DNA from: Bacillota bacterium
GTDB taxonomy: Bacteria > Bacillota > Clostridia > Acetivibrionales > DSM-1351
Direction of reading: 5' to 3'
Length of the DNA stretch: 64,000 nt
NCBI GenBank assembly: GCA_023460955.1
Contig: JAEWOH010000056.1
Span: forward strand, 1 to 64,000
This document shows positions 43,281 to 51,895 of the stretch, piece after piece. A program made the position numbers and the translations under genes. Each line of letters starts with the position of its first letter. The stretch's first letter is position 1. The notes beneath the pieces are model-generated. The model saw nothing but the letters and a program-made list of their open reading frames with translations. It was not told the DNA's origin and searched no databases.

Positions 43281-44078
43281 TTAAATTGATGTACAGATAA
43301 ATAACCCAGCTTCCTTTGGTATATTAATAGCTCCTTCTTTGAGCCTTATTTCTTCAAAATAATCATATAAGCCTTCTATATCCTTCTCACAATATGTTGC
43401 AATTGAAATCGTTGACTTCAGCCATTCAATCAAATCATTGGTATCAGTAATTCTTAAAGAATCTTCATAATCAAATCTCTTAACATCTTTAAAGTGCTCT
43501 CTTAATATTTCGGCTCCGTTCTGAAGATTAAAAGAATAGTTCTGGGTGAAAGCAGTGGATGATGGATTAACAGCTCTGAATGCATTGTGAAGGTATTCCC
43601 TCAATCCACCTTTACCGTTTGTTGATGTATAAAACTTCCCATCGTTTTTCAAAACCCTTTTAACTTCAGAAATAGCCTTTGGTATATCTGGTACATGATA
43701 CAACATGTGATTTGCAATAACAACGTCAAAAGAATTATCAGGAAATTGAATATTGCTGATATCCACTTTTTGTGCAAGAAAATTATTATACTTCGAATAC
43801 CTTTCCCAGACATTCTTAACCAAACCATCCGAAATATCTGACAGAACCAGAAGGCAATCCTCAGGCAATTGCTGTATTCGGTTATTCCACTGCTCTCCGT
43901 TACCGCAGCCCAATTCCAATATACGATAACCATATAAAAACTCGTATTTCTCGAACAGCCAGGGGAAAAATCCCTGCTTGTTTGTACTATATTCAACATG
44001 AAGCTTTATTCTGGTTACTAAATTTTTGTCGTCTTTATATTGTTCTTTAACATTTTCGGCTTTGTTCATTGAAGACAT
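43281..44078 (-). CDS. class I SAM-dependent methyltransferase
   Basis: 265 residues from the ATG at 44078 (GGGAGGT upstream at 8 bases); a TTG two codons earlier is too close to the ribosome site. Motif I ILELGCGNGEQW, motif post-I VLSDISDGLVK, and VVIANHMLYHVPDIPKAISEVKRVLK place it in the Methyltransf_11 group. The substrate is unknown. Cytoplasmic, single gene. Confidence 0.85.
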   Translation of the reverse strand: MSSMNKAENVKEQYKDDKNLVTRIKLHVEYSTNKQGFFPWLFEKYEFLYGYRILELGCGNGEQWNNRIQQLPEDCLLVLSDISDGLVKNVWERYSKYNNFLAQKVDISNIQFPDNSFDVVIANHMLYHVPDIPKAISEVKRVLKNDGKFYTSTNGKGGLREYLHNAFRAVNPSSTAFTQNYSFNLQNGAEILREHFKDVKRFDYEDSLRITDTNDLIEWLKSTISIATYCEKDIEGLYDYFEEIRLKEGAINIPKEAGLFICTSI

Positions 44079-44590
44079 ATCCAATTACCTCCCACCCTTC
44101 CTTCAGCAAGATTAATAGAAATTTCTCGTGCATTTTTCTGAAGTATCTTATTGACTAACTCTCTTATTGCTTCTATTACTTCATTTGCAGATCATTTCAA
44201 TTATACAGCATATTCCATAAAATAGGTATATCCATGTTCTACATAGTACTTTTACTTGAGTATAAAAAGAACATAATAAAATATCTTACCAGATTAAGTT
44301 TAGTTTTTTTACTTTTCATAACACTTCATCCTCTTTTCTTATAATATCTGTTAATAAGTTAAGTTCTAAAGAATCCAACCAATAAGGTCTTTTGTATCCT
44401 ACATATATAATAGGCTTATGTAAAAAAACCTTCTCGACTTTTTCTGCTCTCTTTGGTCAGGTTTACGGTTTTATAACCTCACCTGATAAAAGTAATTTGT
44501 TACCCCAAATACACAACATATGGTTTAGTGATTTAATACATTAGCATATATAGTAGATTTTTTAGGTAATTCGTCCTATAATTCATAAAA
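44079..44590. other. 510-base AT-rich intergenic region with possible gene debris
   Basis: No full gene. On the minus strand 44319-44239 encodes a 26-residue candidate peptide (MKSKKTKLNLVRYFIMFFLY...) with AGAGGATGAAG upstream, perhaps a small membrane peptide. A protein-like stretch without start (complement of about 44100-44195, NEVIEAIRELVNKILQKNAR) looks like a decayed coding fragment. An imperfect inverted repeat at 44457-44490 (TCAGGTTTA / TAACCTCACCTGA) is unexplained. Confidence 0.3.
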
Positions 44591-44594
44591 TCTA

Positions 44595-44624
44595 TTGACT
44601 ATTTCATTAAATATAATTTATACT
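44595..44624 (+). promoter_or_regulatory. sigma-A promoter of the pfl leader
   Basis: TTGACT (44595-44600) and TATACT (44619-44624) separated by 18 bases, placing the transcript start about 40 bases before the riboswitch. Confidence 0.6.
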
Positions 44625-44669
44625 TAACATATAAATTAACTTAATTTCAAAATTTATAGTTCAGATTAA

Positions 44670-44769
44670 AACTGTTATACAACTGGCGGAAGTGGAGATT
44701 ACCACATGGGAGTATGACTTTTAAAAGCCGGCCGCCTGGGCGCTTAAATGCCCAGGCGGCTTTTATTTT
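44670..44769 (+). promoter_or_regulatory. ZTP (pfl) riboswitch with terminator
   Basis: The conserved parts are in order: ACTGGCGGAAGTGG, the hairpin GTGGAGATTACCAC, then ATGGGAGTATGAC, a gap, and CCGGCCGCCTGGGC. The last segment pairs as GCCGCCTGGGC/GCCCAGGCGGC followed by TTTTATTTT, an intrinsic terminator. ZTP binding, a sign of low formyl-folate, lets transcription read through. It is the original gene context of the pfl motif: pyruvate formate-lyase makes formate for one-carbon units. Confidence 0.93.
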
Positions 44770-44830
44770 GCTACTAGTTTTGCAGAGTAATTCCCTTGGC
44801 ACAAGATCATTTTATAGGGAGGCATTACTT

Positions 44831-47059
44831 ATGGATCTATCTTATCCTGACTTTAAAAGCGGTAAATGGAACAGTTCTATTGACGTTCAAAATTTTATTC
44901 AGACTAATTATTCACCTTATGACGGGGATGAAAGCTTTCTCGCCGGTCCTAGCCTTAAAACAAAACATCTTTGGGAAACCTGCAAAAGTCTTTTAATTGA
45001 AGAACACCTTAACGGTGGTGTGCTTGAAATCGACGCAGAAACCTTATCCGGTATTACAAGCCATAAACCGGGTTTTATTGATGAACCCTTCGAGGTCATC
45101 AAGGGTCTGCAGACGGATGTACCATTAAAGCGCGCCTTCATTGCAAAAACCGGATACAGGATGTCGAAGCAGGCCTGTGAACAGTTCGGAATCTCGCCTG
45201 CGCCCGAAATAGACAGAATCTTCAGCAAGGAGCTAAAGACACATAATGACGGTGTTTTCAGCGTGTATACCGATGAAATGCGCAAGGCGAGAAAGTGCGG
45301 GGTTATTACAGGTCTGCCTGACACATACGGCAGAGGCCGAATTATCGGTGACTATAGGAGAGTGGCACTTTACGGTGTGGAGAGACTTATACAGCAAAAG
45401 CAAATGGATTTTGATGCTCTCCCCTATCAGATGACTGAAGAGATAATTCGGCTCAGGGAAGAACTAAATGATCAGATTTCAGCACTAAAGGATTTAATAC
45501 TGCTGGGTAAAACCTACGGCTTTGACCTGAAGCGCCCTGCACAGAATGCCTTCGAAGCTGTTCAATGGACATACCTGGCCTTTCTGGGCGCAATGAAGGA
45601 AACCAATGGCGCAGCAAATTCACTGGGACGTCTCAACGTATTTTTTGATATATATATAGAAAAAGACCTGCAAAGCGGTAATTTAACTGAGATCCAAGCA
45701 CAGGAGCTAATCGATCAGTTTGTAATAAAGCTGCGATTCATAAGGCACCTTAGGACAAAAGAATATAATGAACTTTTTGCAGGTGATCCTGTTTGGCTTA
45801 CTGAATCCATTGGCGGAATCGGAACTGACGGAAGACATCTGGTAACAAAAACCTCTTACAGGTTTCTTCATACCTTGAATAATCTCGGTGCTGCACCTGA
45901 ACCTAACCTTACAATTTTGTGGTCCCCGAAATTACCAGAAAGCTTTAAACTTTATTGTTCTAGGGTTTCGGTGAAAACCAGCGCAATTCAATATGAAAGC
46001 GATGACCTCATGAGACCGCTATATGGAGATGACTATGGCATATCCTGCTGTGTATCCGCTATGCGCCTTGGCAAGGATATGCAGTTTTTCGGAGCAAGAT
46101 GCAACCTTCCAAAGCTGTTACTGCTTTCGCTTAACGGAGGGCGGGATGAAATAACCGGAGAACAGGTTGCTCCGGAACTTCCGGTCTATCAAGGTGATTA
46201 CCTTGATTATGATACTGTACTTGATAATTTCAAGAAACTCCAGCAATGGCTGACCGGATTATATGTAAACACCATGAATACTATCCACTATATGCATGAT
46301 AAATACGCTTATGAGCGACTGATGATGGCGCTTCATGATTCTGATGTCAACAGGCTTATGGCCTTCGGCATTTCCGGTCTTTCGGTTATAACTGATTCGC
46401 TCAGTGCCATAAAGCACACAAAAGTAAAGGTTATCAGAGATGAAAGAGGAATTATTACTGATTTTAAGCTTTTTGAGGAGTACCCTCAATTCGGTAACGA
46501 TGATGATCGGGCTGACAGTATTGCTAAAGAAGTTGTTCAAAGCTTCTATGAGAGCTTAAAAACTCACCCCACATATAGAAACGCCAAACACACCCTTTCT
46601 ATTTTGACAATAACCTCAAATGTGGTTTACGGAAAGAAAACCGGTTCAACCCCAGATGGCAGGAAGAAGGGCGAACCATTTGCTCCGGGTGCAAACCCAA
46701 TGCATAACAGGGATAAGTCAGGAATGCTTGCTATGCTTAACTCAGTTGCTAAAATACCATACAATTTCTGCGAAGACGGTATATCACTGACTTTGTCTGT
46801 AATTCCCGCAGCACTTGGGAAGGACGAAACTACCAAAATTAATAATCTGTCAGCATTAATTGACGGATATATTATCAACGGCGGCCATCATATAAATATA
46901 AATGCCCTGGATCGTGAAACACTTGAAGCAGCCATGGAGGAACCAATGAAATACAACCAGCTAACAGTCAGGGTATCGGGTTATGCAGTCCATTTTATCA
47001 AACTGACAAAAGCCCAACAGCTTGAAGTTCTGGCCAGAACTTTTCATAACATAATTTAG
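44831..47059 (+). CDS. pflB: pyruvate formate-lyase (formate acetyltransferase)
   Basis: 742 residues from the ATG at 44831 (TAGGGAGG upstream); the frame opens at 44714 but that start is inside the riboswitch terminator. Converts pyruvate and CoA to acetyl-CoA and formate by a glycyl radical. Active-site Cys pair in DYGISCCVSAMRLGKDMQFFG and glycyl-radical loop TVRVSGYAVHFIKL are intact. Length is close to the 760 residues usual for PflB. No activating enzyme gene (pflA) is beside it; the riboswitch and promoter suggest it supplies formate for purine and folate metabolism. Confidence 0.95.
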   Translation: MDLSYPDFKSGKWNSSIDVQNFIQTNYSPYDGDESFLAGPSLKTKHLWETCKSLLIEEHLNGGVLEIDAETLSGITSHKPGFIDEPFEVIKGLQTDVPLKRAFIAKTGYRMSKQACEQFGISPAPEIDRIFSKELKTHNDGVFSVYTDEMRKARKCGVITGLPDTYGRGRIIGDYRRVALYGVERLIQQKQMDFDALPYQMTEEIIRLREELNDQISALKDLILLGKTYGFDLKRPAQNAFEAVQWTYLAFLGAMKETNGAANSLGRLNVFFDIYIEKDLQSGNLTEIQAQELIDQFVIKLRFIRHLRTKEYNELFAGDPVWLTESIGGIGTDGRHLVTKTSYRFLHTLNNLGAAPEPNLTILWSPKLPESFKLYCSRVSVKTSAIQYESDDLMRPLYGDDYGISCCVSAMRLGKDMQFFGARCNLPKLLLLSLNGGRDEITGEQVAPELPVYQGDYLDYDTVLDNFKKLQQWLTGLYVNTMNTIHYMHDKYAYERLMMALHDSDVNRLMAFGISGLSVITDSLSAIKHTKVKVIRDERGIITDFKLFEEYPQFGNDDDRADSIAKEVVQSFYESLKTHPTYRNAKHTLSILTITSNVVYGKKTGSTPDGRKKGEPFAPGANPMHNRDKSGMLAMLNSVAKIPYNFCEDGISLTLSVIPAALGKDETTKINNLSALIDGYIINGGHHININALDRETLEAAMEEPMKYNQLTVRVSGYAVHFIKLTKAQQLEVLARTFHNII

Positions 47060-47084
47060 CATTTTCTATAAAGTATGGTATAAT
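47055..47084 (+). promoter_or_regulatory. promoter for the leader peptide and GNAT gene
   Basis: TATAAT at 47079-47084 with a weak -35 TTTAGC (47055-47060), spacer 18, overlapping the pfl stop codon. Confidence 0.5.
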
Positions 47085-47116
47085 AACAACATTATAGAAG
47101 GAAAGGAAGTGTTTCT

Positions 47117-47161
47117 ATGTTAAGTAATTGTAGCATTGTTTTAAAGGTGGTTATTGAATAA
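47117..47161 (+). CDS. 14-residue leader peptide MLSNCSIVLKVVIE
   Basis: Short ORF with a good ribosome site (AAGGAAAGGA, 7-10 bases upstream) starting about 25 bases after the likely transcript start. Its last codons and stop lie inside the 5' strand of the attenuator hairpin, so a ribosome translating or stalling on it must change the fold. Typical of leader peptides of antibiotic-inducible genes. Coding role is inferred from layout, not from conservation. Confidence 0.6.
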   Translation: MLSNCSIVLKVVIE

Positions 47162-47221
47162 CGCGCCTGGATGATTTAAATAAGTTTTATCACTTTGCGT
47201 GTTATTCTTTTACCACCTTTA
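47142..47221 (+). terminator. attenuator hairpin before the GNAT gene
   Basis: Outer stem TAAAGGTGG (47142-47150) with CCACCTTTA (47213-47221); inner 10-bp stem AATAACGCGC (47157-47166) with GCGTGTTATT (47197-47206), followed by CTTTT (47207-47211). The inner stem with its T run can end transcription; the leader ORF covers its 5' strand. Confidence 0.65.
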
Positions 47222-47261
47222 TTGGTCATTGAAATAATAACATCAAAGGAGTTTATGATTA

Positions 47262-47885
47262 ATGAATATCTCAATTAGATTAGAAAATGAAAATGATTAC
47301 AAAAAAGTAGAGAACATGACCAGAGAAGCCTTCTGGGATGTTTATAAACCCGGCTGTGATGAGCATTTATTAGTTCATAACATCAGAAAGTCAGATGCTT
47401 ATATTAAAGAATTAGCTTTTGTAGCATGTGATGGTGAAGAAATTGTAGGAGTTGTTATTTATACAAAAGCAAAAGTAATTAGTGAAGCAGATCAAGAATT
47501 TGATATTCTTTGTATGGGACCACTTGGGGTATTACCTTCTTATCAGTGTAAAGGAATCGGTACTTTACTTATGAAGCATTCCATAAAAGCTGCTCAGGAT
47601 TTAGGTTATAATGCCGTTACAATTTTTGGTAATCCCGATTATTATCATCGCTTTGGCTTTGATAACGCTGAGAAGTTTAATGTACAAACCTCCTGGGGAG
47701 CAAATTTCGAAGATTTTATGATATTGGAATTGTACCAGGGTGCACTTATAGGTGTTGCCGGCCGGTTTCATGAAGCTTCAGCTTTTCAGCTTAATAAAGA
47801 GGAGTTGGAGGTTTTCGATAAACAGTTCCCGTATAAAGAGAAACACAATCCAAAGATAGATTTGTCAGATAAAATCAACACTTAG
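47262..47885 (+). CDS. GNAT acetyltransferase (YhbS-like), attenuator-controlled
   Basis: 207 residues; AAAGGAG 8-14 bases upstream. Core GNAT motifs: VACDGEEIVGVVIYT, MGPLGVLPSYQCKGIGTLLMKHSI (acetyl-CoA loop QxxGxG) and VTIFGNPDYYHRFGFDNA, which matches YhbS-type proteins. The acceptor is unknown. Control by leader peptide and attenuator, rather than the pfl riboswitch, points to an inducible function such as resistance to a ribosome-acting compound, but that is an inference. Confidence 0.85.
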   Translation: MNISIRLENENDYKKVENMTREAFWDVYKPGCDEHLLVHNIRKSDAYIKELAFVACDGEEIVGVVIYTKAKVISEADQEFDILCMGPLGVLPSYQCKGIGTLLMKHSIKAAQDLGYNAVTIFGNPDYYHRFGFDNAEKFNVQTSWGANFEDFMILELYQGALIGVAGRFHEASAFQLNKEELEVFDKQFPYKEKHNPKIDLSDKINT

Positions 47886-47918
47886 TTTTTACTACTAAAA
47901 TAGAAATAGCAAAATACA

Positions 47919-47960
47919 AAAGCTGGCAGCTGAATAAAAATTATTTTAGCTGCCAGCTTT
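47919..47960. terminator. bidirectional terminator
   Basis: AAAGCTGGCAGCT (47919-47931) pairs perfectly with AGCTGCCAGCTTT (47948-47960) between the convergent GNAT and flavin reductase-like genes. Confidence 0.9.
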
Positions 47961-47962
47961 AT

Positions 47963-48592
47963 TTATTTATCACTAATTGCCGAAGACTTCTTCCCGGAGT
48001 GTTTGGGTTTCTGATTTCTTTTAAGGTTTTTTCTCTTGGTTACTGAATACCCAAAGTAGCCCAGCGATTCACCAATAGGATAATACTCACCATGAGCATA
48101 AGCTATAAGCTCCGCTTTATGAAGATTAAGCTTACCTGTCTCATCAAGAAGCTTTTCATCAACATTAGTGGCTACCACTTCCGCAATAAACAGATCATGC
48201 GAACCAAGTTCAAGTACCTGCCTCACAACGCATTCAAGGTTTACAGGGCATTCCTTTATCAAGGGCACATCCACCTTTGATGCCCTTTCAGGTGTTAGCT
48301 GCATTGCCTCAAATTTATCGATATCCCTGCCGGATTTGACCCCACAGAAGTCTGTTGCAAAGGTAAGCTTTCTTGAAGGCATATTTATTACAAATTCCCC
48401 CTTTTGCTTGAGGAGTTCGTAGGAGTACCTTTGCTTTCTTACCGAAATTGATACCATGGGAGGGTCTGAATTTACTGTTCCAACCCATGCAAGTGTAATT
48501 ATATTAGGTTTACCCGTATTATCGGTGCAGGTAACCATTACAACAGGCACTGGATTTAACATTGTTGAGGGCTTCCAAATCTGTTTAGCCAA
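47963..48592 (-). CDS. flavin reductase-like domain protein
   Basis: 209 residues. The start is taken as TTG at 48592 (LAKQIWKPSTMLNPVPVV) because AAAGGAG lies 8 bases before it; the frame extends to 48664 but would overlap the GH9 gene. Flavin_Reduct split-barrel fold: PVPVVMVTCTDNTGKPNIITLAW, SDPPMVSISVRKQRYSYELLKQKGEFVINMPS and HDLFIAEVVATNVDEKL. Binds FMN; members reduce flavins or act as flavoredoxins. Basic C-terminal tail (KRKNLKRNQKPKHSGKK). Lies 23 bases after the GH9 stop. Confidence 0.87.
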   Translation of the reverse strand: MAKQIWKPSTMLNPVPVVMVTCTDNTGKPNIITLAWVGTVNSDPPMVSISVRKQRYSYELLKQKGEFVINMPSRKLTFATDFCGVKSGRDIDKFEAMQLTPERASKVDVPLIKECPVNLECVVRQVLELGSHDLFIAEVVATNVDEKLLDETGKLNLHKAELIAYAHGEYYPIGESLGYFGYSVTKRKNLKRNQKPKHSGKKSSAISDK

Positions 48593-48615
48593 AACCGTTA
48601 CTCCTTTCAGAATAC

Positions 48616-50394
48616 TTACTTCGAGCTCAAATATGAAAATGCAAAAATTGCTGATGAGTTCCAATATGTTGCAACTTCGTTCGTAGAATATGAGCCCACA
48701 TCATCAATATAACATTGAGCAGGTGCTTTTCCTGTAAGTTTAGCTCTGGCAATATCATCCTCCAGACCTGAGTCAGGACCACCTACTAAAAGACCCGGAA
48801 TCGGTTCCTTAACCGAATCGCCCGCTGATGGTCTGTGATGAGGCTGCATAACCTGTTTTGAACCATATCCTGTAACATAACTCTGGTTCATTGTATTTCT
48901 TCCCAGAAGATAGTTTACGCAGTCAACGGCCGTTTCAACATATTTTTCGTTATTGTTTAATTTATCTGCAAGAAGCAAATGACGGGCGTGGTTAGCAACA
49001 TTCATATTACTTCCCCATTTGTATTCCATTTTGTGCATAGCGACCAAATAGCCATCTTTTTCAGCAGTGCTTACAAACATATCTGCTTTTTCCAGCCAAG
49101 CTTTCCGAATTTCTTCCGCCTTTGCCGAATCGACCTTATCTGAATCTGAAAACAAATATGAAATAGCGGCGTAACCGCTTACATTCTGCCAGCCCAATCC
49201 AAAGCTATTATCCTGGAAGTTGGCTTTAAAATAATCTGCGTATTTGCTTTCTCCGGTAACTCTCAGAAGTTCAGCAGCTGCCCAGGCTTTTTCATCCTCC
49301 CCGGAGCTGTCGCCATATTCACCGGAAGTAACATCCTGAGGGTTCTTAAATTCTACAAAATCCTTGTTAGTTTCCAACCAACCCCATGCTTTAACAGCCG
49401 CGTTCAGGCACCTCTCTGAAAAGACGGGATCAAAGTCTTTAAATATTCTGGAGGCCATAGCTGTTACTGCTGCAAAATCAGCAGTTGCAGTAGTTGAAAC
49501 CGGAAGTACCCACAGGTCATCAACATCAACCTCAGGCATTGTAGTAATATCAGGGAAATTTGCAGACGTAACCTTATGATATACTCCTCCAGATTTCTGA
49601 TCCTGCATTTTTAACATCCATTCCAGACCGTATTTAACCTCGTCAAGAACATCAGGTAAACTATTTGAACTACCTGGTATATTTAACTTATCGGAAAATG
49701 TATCCGGAAAAAATTCATAAGCCAACATAAGGTCTGCCGCAGTCACTGCTGCAGGAACAACATATCTTCCGTAATCACCTGCGTCATGCCATCCCCCGCT
49801 CACATCGATTTCAACCTCTTCGTCGCCGTACAACTTAGCCTTTGAGGTGTGGCAGGCATCGTGAGCGAACTTTCCAGCGTACTTTGAATCCAGGGTGCTT
49901 CCACATCTCTGATAATACATTGCCTTTACAAGAGCATCGTTTATTCCTGTAAATATCATATTATCTCCAATTTTAAAGTCATAGGATTTACCAAGACCTT
50001 CAACGAAAATATAATAGCTTCCATTGGTCTTAAGCTCTGAAAAGTCGGCATAACAAACCGTATCTCCGCTGGAATCATCGTTTACCTTACCATTTGTATC
50101 CTTTGTAAGAACAGATTTTCCTGTCAGAGCATCTATTACTTGAAAAGTTTTAAAGGTACCTTTAATAACTGAAATTTTCTTGTCTGTAGTTCTATAACCA
50201 ATCTGATTTATATGAATATCCTCACTAACCTTTGAATCTGACATCGTATTGTTAACTGAGGCATTTGTCTGGACAGTACTGTCGACTGTTGCTGTGTTAT
50301 CTGTAATTTGTTTTGTGTTTGATGTACAAGCATTTGTCATAAGTATTAAGCTCCCGGTTAAAGTAATTGTTATTATTTTTTTTAATAAATTCAT
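48616..50394 (-). CDS. glycoside hydrolase family 9 cellulase, lipoprotein
   Basis: 592 residues from the ATG at 50394; an upstream TTG (50406) is less likely. Lipoprotein signal with lipobox ending in LILMTNAC, so it is anchored on the cell surface. Residues 55-140: CelD_N Ig-like domain (IHINQIGYRTTDKK). Residues 150-592: GH9 (alpha/alpha)6 barrel with catalytic Asp pair in VSGGWHDAGDYGRYVVP, the QPHHRPS segment and acid Glu in STNEVATYWNSSAIF. No dockerin or carbohydrate-binding module, so it is not a cellulosome subunit; it probably trims cellodextrins at the cell surface. Confidence 0.93.
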   Translation of the reverse strand: MNLLKKIITITLTGSLILMTNACTSNTKQITDNTATVDSTVQTNASVNNTMSDSKVSEDIHINQIGYRTTDKKISVIKGTFKTFQVIDALTGKSVLTKDTNGKVNDDSSGDTVCYADFSELKTNGSYYIFVEGLGKSYDFKIGDNMIFTGINDALVKAMYYQRCGSTLDSKYAGKFAHDACHTSKAKLYGDEEVEIDVSGGWHDAGDYGRYVVPAAVTAADLMLAYEFFPDTFSDKLNIPGSSNSLPDVLDEVKYGLEWMLKMQDQKSGGVYHKVTSANFPDITTMPEVDVDDLWVLPVSTTATADFAAVTAMASRIFKDFDPVFSERCLNAAVKAWGWLETNKDFVEFKNPQDVTSGEYGDSSGEDEKAWAAAELLRVTGESKYADYFKANFQDNSFGLGWQNVSGYAAISYLFSDSDKVDSAKAEEIRKAWLEKADMFVSTAEKDGYLVAMHKMEYKWGSNMNVANHARHLLLADKLNNNEKYVETAVDCVNYLLGRNTMNQSYVTGYGSKQVMQPHHRPSAGDSVKEPIPGLLVGGPDSGLEDDIARAKLTGKAPAQCYIDDVGSYSTNEVATYWNSSAIFAFSYLSSK

Positions 50395-50486
50395 ATGTAC
50401 ACTCAACTTTCTTACATAATTGTTAAAATACTTCTTTAATTATATAGTATTTTTTGATATAAATTTATTAATTTTTTATTAATACC

Positions 50487-50522
50487 TAAAAAAAGCCCTA
50501 CGTTATCCGTAAGGCTTTTTTT
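50487..50522 (-). terminator. terminator after the aldo/keto reductase gene
   Basis: On the minus strand AAAAAGCCTTACG pairs with CGTAGGGCTTTTTTT around a short loop; 18 bases after the stop codon. Confidence 0.88.
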
Positions 50523-50539
50523 CTAACTCGGCATAAGGT

Positions 50540-51700
50540 TTATCCGAGCATTGCGTGAACCTTTGGCATCCAATCGCTTATCTGTATTTTTTGAGGACAG
50601 TTTTCTTCACAGACCTTGCACTGTATACATTGATCTGCATGGTTTGCCTTGTCAAAGAAGTTTTCATAGTCAAATTTTGCACTGTAAATATCTTCATGCA
50701 TTACACTGCTGTTATAAAGCTCAAAGTTTCTTGGAATGTTAACATTATTGGGACAAGGCATGCAGTATTGACATCCTGTACATGGTATTGCTGCTCTTTC
50801 CCCATACTTTTCAATTACTTTTTCAATCAGCTTCAAGTCAGCTTCGTTAAGTGTTCCAATCCCAGACCTGTCAGCCGCTGCGAGATTATCTGTCACCTGT
50901 TCCATTGTGCTCATACCACTGAGAACCACTGAAACCTCAGGCTGATTCCAGAGCCATTGCAATGCCCACTCTGCTGCAGACTGATTTTTTCCGCTTTCAT
51001 TAAGTATTGCTTTAACATCCTTTGGCGGGTTGGCAAGCTTTCCGCCCAGGAGAGGTTCCATTATGACAACTGCGATTCCCTTGGATGCAGCATATTTTAA
51101 TCCGCTTTGTCCTGCCTGGTTTTCTATATCCAGGTAGTTATATTGTATCTGACAGAAATCCCATTTGTCATATCCGTCAACTATTTCTGTGAAAGCAGAT
51201 GCTTCATCATGGAAGGAGAATCCCAAATATTTTATTTTCCCTGCTTCTTTTGCAGCTTCTGCTCTCTTTATTATGTCATGTTTGATTATAACATTGTTCC
51301 AAGAGTCTCTTGAAAGTGAGTGCAGCAGATAGAAGTCAATGCTTTCTGTCTGGAGCTTTTCCAGCTGTTCATCAAGTATCCTGTCAAAATCCTCAGGTTT
51401 TTTTATTAGCCAGGTAGGTGATTTCGTAGCAAGTTTAACCTTATCCCTATAACCGTCTTTTAATGCTTTCCCTGTCACTATTTCACTGAAGCCGTCATGA
51501 TAAATGTATGCTGTATCGATATAGTTTACACCCATATCAATGGCATAGCGCATCATTTTTATAGCTTCTGCTTCATCAATTTTGTTCTGTGGCTTGTTGC
51601 CATCAGATGATGTCTCAACTGCTTTTGTTGGAAAACGCATTGCACCGAAACCAAGAGCAGATACCTTAAAATCCAAACTTCCAAAATTTCTAAATTGCAT
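50540..51700 (-). CDS. aldo/keto reductase with C-terminal 2x[4Fe-4S] domain
   Basis: 386 residues from the ATG at 51700 (GGAGG, 7 bases upstream). Residues 1-290: AKR TIM barrel (GFGAMRFPTK, GVNYIDTAYIYHDG with the catalytic Tyr region, KLATKSP, YLLHS). C-terminal region carries two Cys clusters, CTGCQYCMPCPNNVNI and CIQCKVCEENCPQKI, for ferredoxin-type 4Fe-4S centres. Such Fe-S AKRs are common in anaerobes and may couple to ferredoxin; substrate unknown. Own terminator. Confidence 0.9.
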   Translation of the reverse strand: MQFRNFGSLDFKVSALGFGAMRFPTKAVETSSDGNKPQNKIDEAEAIKMMRYAIDMGVNYIDTAYIYHDGFSEIVTGKALKDGYRDKVKLATKSPTWLIKKPEDFDRILDEQLEKLQTESIDFYLLHSLSRDSWNNVIIKHDIIKRAEAAKEAGKIKYLGFSFHDEASAFTEIVDGYDKWDFCQIQYNYLDIENQAGQSGLKYAASKGIAVVIMEPLLGGKLANPPKDVKAILNESGKNQSAAEWALQWLWNQPEVSVVLSGMSTMEQVTDNLAAADRSGIGTLNEADLKLIEKVIEKYGERAAIPCTGCQYCMPCPNNVNIPRNFELYNSSVMHEDIYSAKFDYENFFDKANHADQCIQCKVCEENCPQKIQISDWMPKVHAMLG

Positions 51701-51895
51701 ATTCAAACCTCCAAAAAACTTTTTTTTGTGCAATTTTTGCGCAAAGAAAGACTATTTATAAGCACATTGCAAGGTAAATTATACCTTGATATATTTAGTT
51801 TATACCTTAGAGTCCACTTTAAGGCAAGTCTTTTTTCCAATCTATTGTAAATTCTTGATTGCAATACTTAATTCGTGCTTCGTGATGTTAGTCTT

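Noticed and set aside
44714..44830. Upstream extension of pflB to 44714
   Set aside because: That start is within the ZTP riboswitch terminator; the ATG at 44831 has its own ribosome site.
45246..45434. Small ORFs inside pflB on both strands
   Set aside because: Shadows of a long, well-conserved gene.
48593..48664. N-terminal extension of the flavin reductase-like gene
   Set aside because: Would overlap the GH9 gene and has no ribosome site; TTG at 48592 does.
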